Source: an uncultured Bacilli bacterium (lineage in GTDB: Bacteria > Bacillota_I > Bacilli_A > RF39 > UBA660). From it: a DNA stretch of 8,056 nucleotides. The translations under genes were made by a program, and so were the position numbers. The notes beneath the pieces were generated by a model. That model was given only the letters and a program-made list of their open reading frames with translations, made no database searches and was not told the DNA's origin. Positions 6,600 through 8,056 of this stretch are shown here, piece by piece. The stretch covers positions 1-8,056 of the forward strand of contig CANQVY010000053.1 of assembly GCA_947627405.1 (NCBI GenBank), written 5' to 3'. Positions within the stretch are counted from its first letter, which is position 1. Each line of letters opens with the position of its first letter.

Positions 6600-7865
6600 A
6601 TGGCAAAGAAAAAAAATGAAGTAAAAATTACGATAAAAATTGAAAATAATGAATGGGAAAAGGCATTAGAGAAAGCTTTTACCAAAAAACAAAAAGAGGT
6701 TACTGTTGATGGTTTTAGAAAAGGAAAAGTTCCTAGAAATGTCTATGAAAAGAAATTTGGGAAAGAAAGTCTATTTTTAGACGCTGCAGATATCGTATTA
6801 CCAGATGCTTATACAAAGGCAATGAATGACAATAAAGAAGTCATTCCAGTTGTACAACCTAAAGTAGATTTAAAAAGTATAGATGACAAAGCTTGTGAAT
6901 TTGTATTTACAATTATTACAAAACCAGAAGTAAATGTAAAAAAATATACAGGCTTAAAAGTAGAAAAAGAAAAGGTAACTGTAAAAAAAGAAGAAATTGA
7001 TCATGAATTAGGACATTTATTAGAAAAATATACAGAACTTGTAGTAAAAGAGGATGGAACTGTTGAAAACGGGAACATTGCCATTATTGATTTTGAAGGA
7101 TTTAAAGATGGCGTTGCTTTTGATGGAGGAAAAGGGGACAATTATTCTTTAGAAATTGGATCTCATTCATTTATTCCAGGGTTTGAAGAAGCTTTGATTG
7201 GAATGAAAGAAAAAGAAGAAAAAGAGATTGATTTAACCTTTCCAGAAGATTATCCTTCTGAAGATTTAAAAGGAGCTAAAGTGGTTTTTAAAGTTAAGGT
7301 TCATGAAATTAAAGAAAAACAACAAAGAGAACTTGATCAAGAATTCTTTGAGGATTTAGGAATGGAAGGAATCGATTCCGAAGAAAAATTAAGAGAAGAA
7401 ATCAAGAAAAACATCAAAGCTCAAAAGGATATGGAAGCAGAAAATAAATATGTAGATGCATTACTAGACGCAGTAAGTAAAAATGTAGAAGTAGATATTC
7501 CTGAAGAAATGGTTAATGAAGAAGTTGATCGTTTAATGGGAAGATTTGAAGAACAAATTAAGATGCAAGGAATTTCATTAGAGCTTTATTATCAATTTAC
7601 AAAAAGTGATGAAAAAGCATTAAGAAGTCAAATGGAAAAAGAAGCATTTAAAAATGTATTATATCGTTTAATGTTAGAAGAAATTTCAAAGAAAGAAAAA
7701 TTAGAAGTATCTTTAGAAGAAGCTGACAAAGAAGCTTCAGAACTTGCTAAGAAATACCAAATGAAAAAGGAAGAATTCTTAAATCAATTTGGTGGTATAG
7801 AAATGGTTCAATACGATTTAGAAATCCGTAAAGTAGTTGATTTCTTGAAAGAAAACAATAAATAG
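6600..7865 (+). CDS. tig: Trigger factor, ribosome-associated chaperone / prolyl isomerase
   Basis: A full-length 421-residue trigger factor, which binds the ribosomal exit tunnel and shields nascent chains. The N-terminal ribosome-binding domain (about 1-115) contains the signature GFRKGKVP at 38-45, including the exposed FRK loop that contacts L23. The FKBP-type PPIase domain spans about 155-240 (from NGNIAIIDFEGF through FIPGFEEALIGM to VKVHEI). The helical C-terminal chaperone arms run from about 241 to the end. The ATG at 6600 has SD GGAGGAG 7 nt upstream; an in-frame TGA at 6555-6557 excludes a much longer form. The N-terminus before the signature is a few residues shorter than in Bacillus subtilis or Escherichia coli, starting with a basic MAKKKNEVK. 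It is preceded by a likely own promoter and is not functionally tied to the ABC operon. Confidence 0.96.
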   Translation: MAKKKNEVKITIKIENNEWEKALEKAFTKKQKEVTVDGFRKGKVPRNVYEKKFGKESLFLDAADIVLPDAYTKAMNDNKEVIPVVQPKVDLKSIDDKACEFVFTIITKPEVNVKKYTGLKVEKEKVTVKKEEIDHELGHLLEKYTELVVKEDGTVENGNIAIIDFEGFKDGVAFDGGKGDNYSLEIGSHSFIPGFEEALIGMKEKEEKEIDLTFPEDYPSEDLKGAKVVFKVKVHEIKEKQQRELDQEFFEDLGMEGIDSEEKLREEIKKNIKAQKDMEAENKYVDALLDAVSKNVEVDIPEEMVNEEVDRLMGRFEEQIKMQGISLELYYQFTKSDEKALRSQMEKEAFKNVLYRLMLEEISKKEKLEVSLEEADKEASELAKKYQMKKEEFLNQFGGIEMVQYDLEIRKVVDFLKENNK

Positions 7866-7982
7866 AAAATTATATTTTATAAATCGTAGGAGAAAATATT
7901 ATGATAAGCCTGATTTTGTGAAAGATATCCAGGAAAAGGCATGAAAGTTAAAAATATTTGAAAAAGTAAAAATAAGGATTTT
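7866..7982 (+). other. Gene-poor tail after tig with orphan SD-ATG and a possible decayed ORF
   Basis: No terminator with a T-run follows tig. GTAGGAG (7886-7892) stands 8 nt before the ATG at 7901, good spacing for a translation start, yet that frame stops after six codons (MISLIL, TGA at 7919-7921). The neighbouring frame reads coding-like KPDFVKDIQEKA (7906-7941) before TGA at 7942-7944, then continues A-rich with KLKIFEKVKIRIFELVK to TAA. A one-base shift just after the ATG would join the SD-ATG to KPDFVKDIQEKA. This may be the broken 5' end of a gene once downstream of tig; I cannot assign a family. It may equally be chance in AT-rich DNA. Confidence 0.35.
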
Positions 7983-8024
7983 TGAACTAGTCAAGTAAAA
8001 GTAGACAGTTTAAAAAGAGTATCA

Positions 8025-8054
8025 TTAAAACCCTGATTCAATTTTATATTGAAT
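8025..8054 (-). CDS. Possible C-terminal tail of an IS transposase (partial)
   Basis: On the minus strand, codons 8054 to 8028 read IQYKIESGF followed by TAA at 8027-8025. IS3-family (OrfB, rve integrase) transposases commonly end in a motif like SP-[IV]-[QE]-Y-R plus a few residues, so IQYK near the stop, about 40 nt inside the putative terminal repeat, fits. Only nine residues are visible. Another minus frame stays open from 8056 to a TGA at 7993-7991 (QFNIKLNQGFNDTLFKLSTF and a final Thr), so the frame choice is an inference. Confidence 0.3.
   Translation of the reverse strand: MQYKIESGF
8036..8054. repeat. Short perfect inverted repeat at the window edge
   Basis: ATTCAAT (8036-8042) and ATTGAAT (8048-8054) form a 7-bp hairpin around TTTAT. 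It lies in the putative transposase tail and has no following T-run on the plus strand, so it is not a standard terminator. Confidence 0.6.
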
Positions 8055-8056
8055 TG

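Larger units (their letters stand above)
7983..8056 (-). mobile_element. Possible end of an IS3-type insertion sequence, cut by the window edge
   Basis: From 7983 the sequence TGAACTAGTCAAGTAAAAG, followed by TAGACAGTTTAAAAA, looks like the terminal inverted repeat of IS3-family elements of Firmicutes: it starts with TG and carries a GTCAAGT...GTAGACA block. Reading inward on the minus strand, a short open frame ends just before this repeat, as a transposase gene would. The element would extend past 8056; the other end, target duplication and transposase body are not visible. The match to IS3 ends is from memory of the family, not from a search. Confidence 0.4.

Noticed and set aside
7869..7883. 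Terminator after tig (TTATA / TATAA)
   Set aside because: Five AT-only base pairs with a 3-nt loop and no T-run; not a credible terminator.
1..8056. CRISPR arrays, tRNA or rRNA genes, phage or toxin-antitoxin modules, retron-like RNA
   Set aside because: No evenly spaced direct repeats with unique spacers, no cloverleaf or rRNA motifs, and no recognisable proteins of these systems were seen on either strand.

Overview
The window is an AT-rich stretch of a low-GC, Gram-positive-type genome (Bacillota). Strong AGGAGG-like ribosome binding sites, sigma-A-type promoters, a BspA-like leucine-rich repeat protein, a MacB/FtsX-type exporter with a large extracytoplasmic coiled coil, and a Firmicutes-looking trigger factor all fit an uncultured gut-type Bacilli or Clostridia relative. 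All intact genes end in TAA or TAG and Trp is written TGG, so nothing suggests a recoded (UGA=Trp) mollicute. The genus cannot be told from the sequence alone.

Layout. (1) 1-2046: the 3' part of a gene for a large BspA-like LRR surface protein, open from the first base; its N-terminus lies outside the window. It ends in a rho-independent terminator whose stem overlaps the stop codon. (2) 2088-6512: a consensus-like promoter drives a tight three-gene unit: an ABC ATPase of the MacB/LolD class, a 1074-residue tandem-FtsX permease, and a 143-residue cytosolic-looking protein of unknown function. The ATPase and permease genes are 1 nt apart, and the SD of the third gene overlaps the permease stop codon. 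(3) 6547-7865: trigger factor (tig) with its own probable promoter. No terminator is visible before it, so read-through from the ABC operon is possible. (4) 7866-8056: a non-coding or decayed tail. It holds an orphan SD-ATG with a 6-codon ORF, then what looks like the end of an IS3-type insertion sequence that continues off the right edge.

Working together. The ATPase and permease should form one exporter or mechanotransmitter at the cytoplasmic membrane; the permease carries both 4-TM FtsX halves in one chain. The small third protein is probably functionally tied to it by operon position, but its role is unknown. The LRR protein and tig appear to be independent transcription units of ordinary type.

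No clearly new defence or mobile system is present. The most unusual points are a recent tandem duplication of about 55 codons placed inside a BspA module, the very long coiled-coil arm of the permease, the unrecognised operon partner, and the IS-like end that may have damaged the gene after tig.
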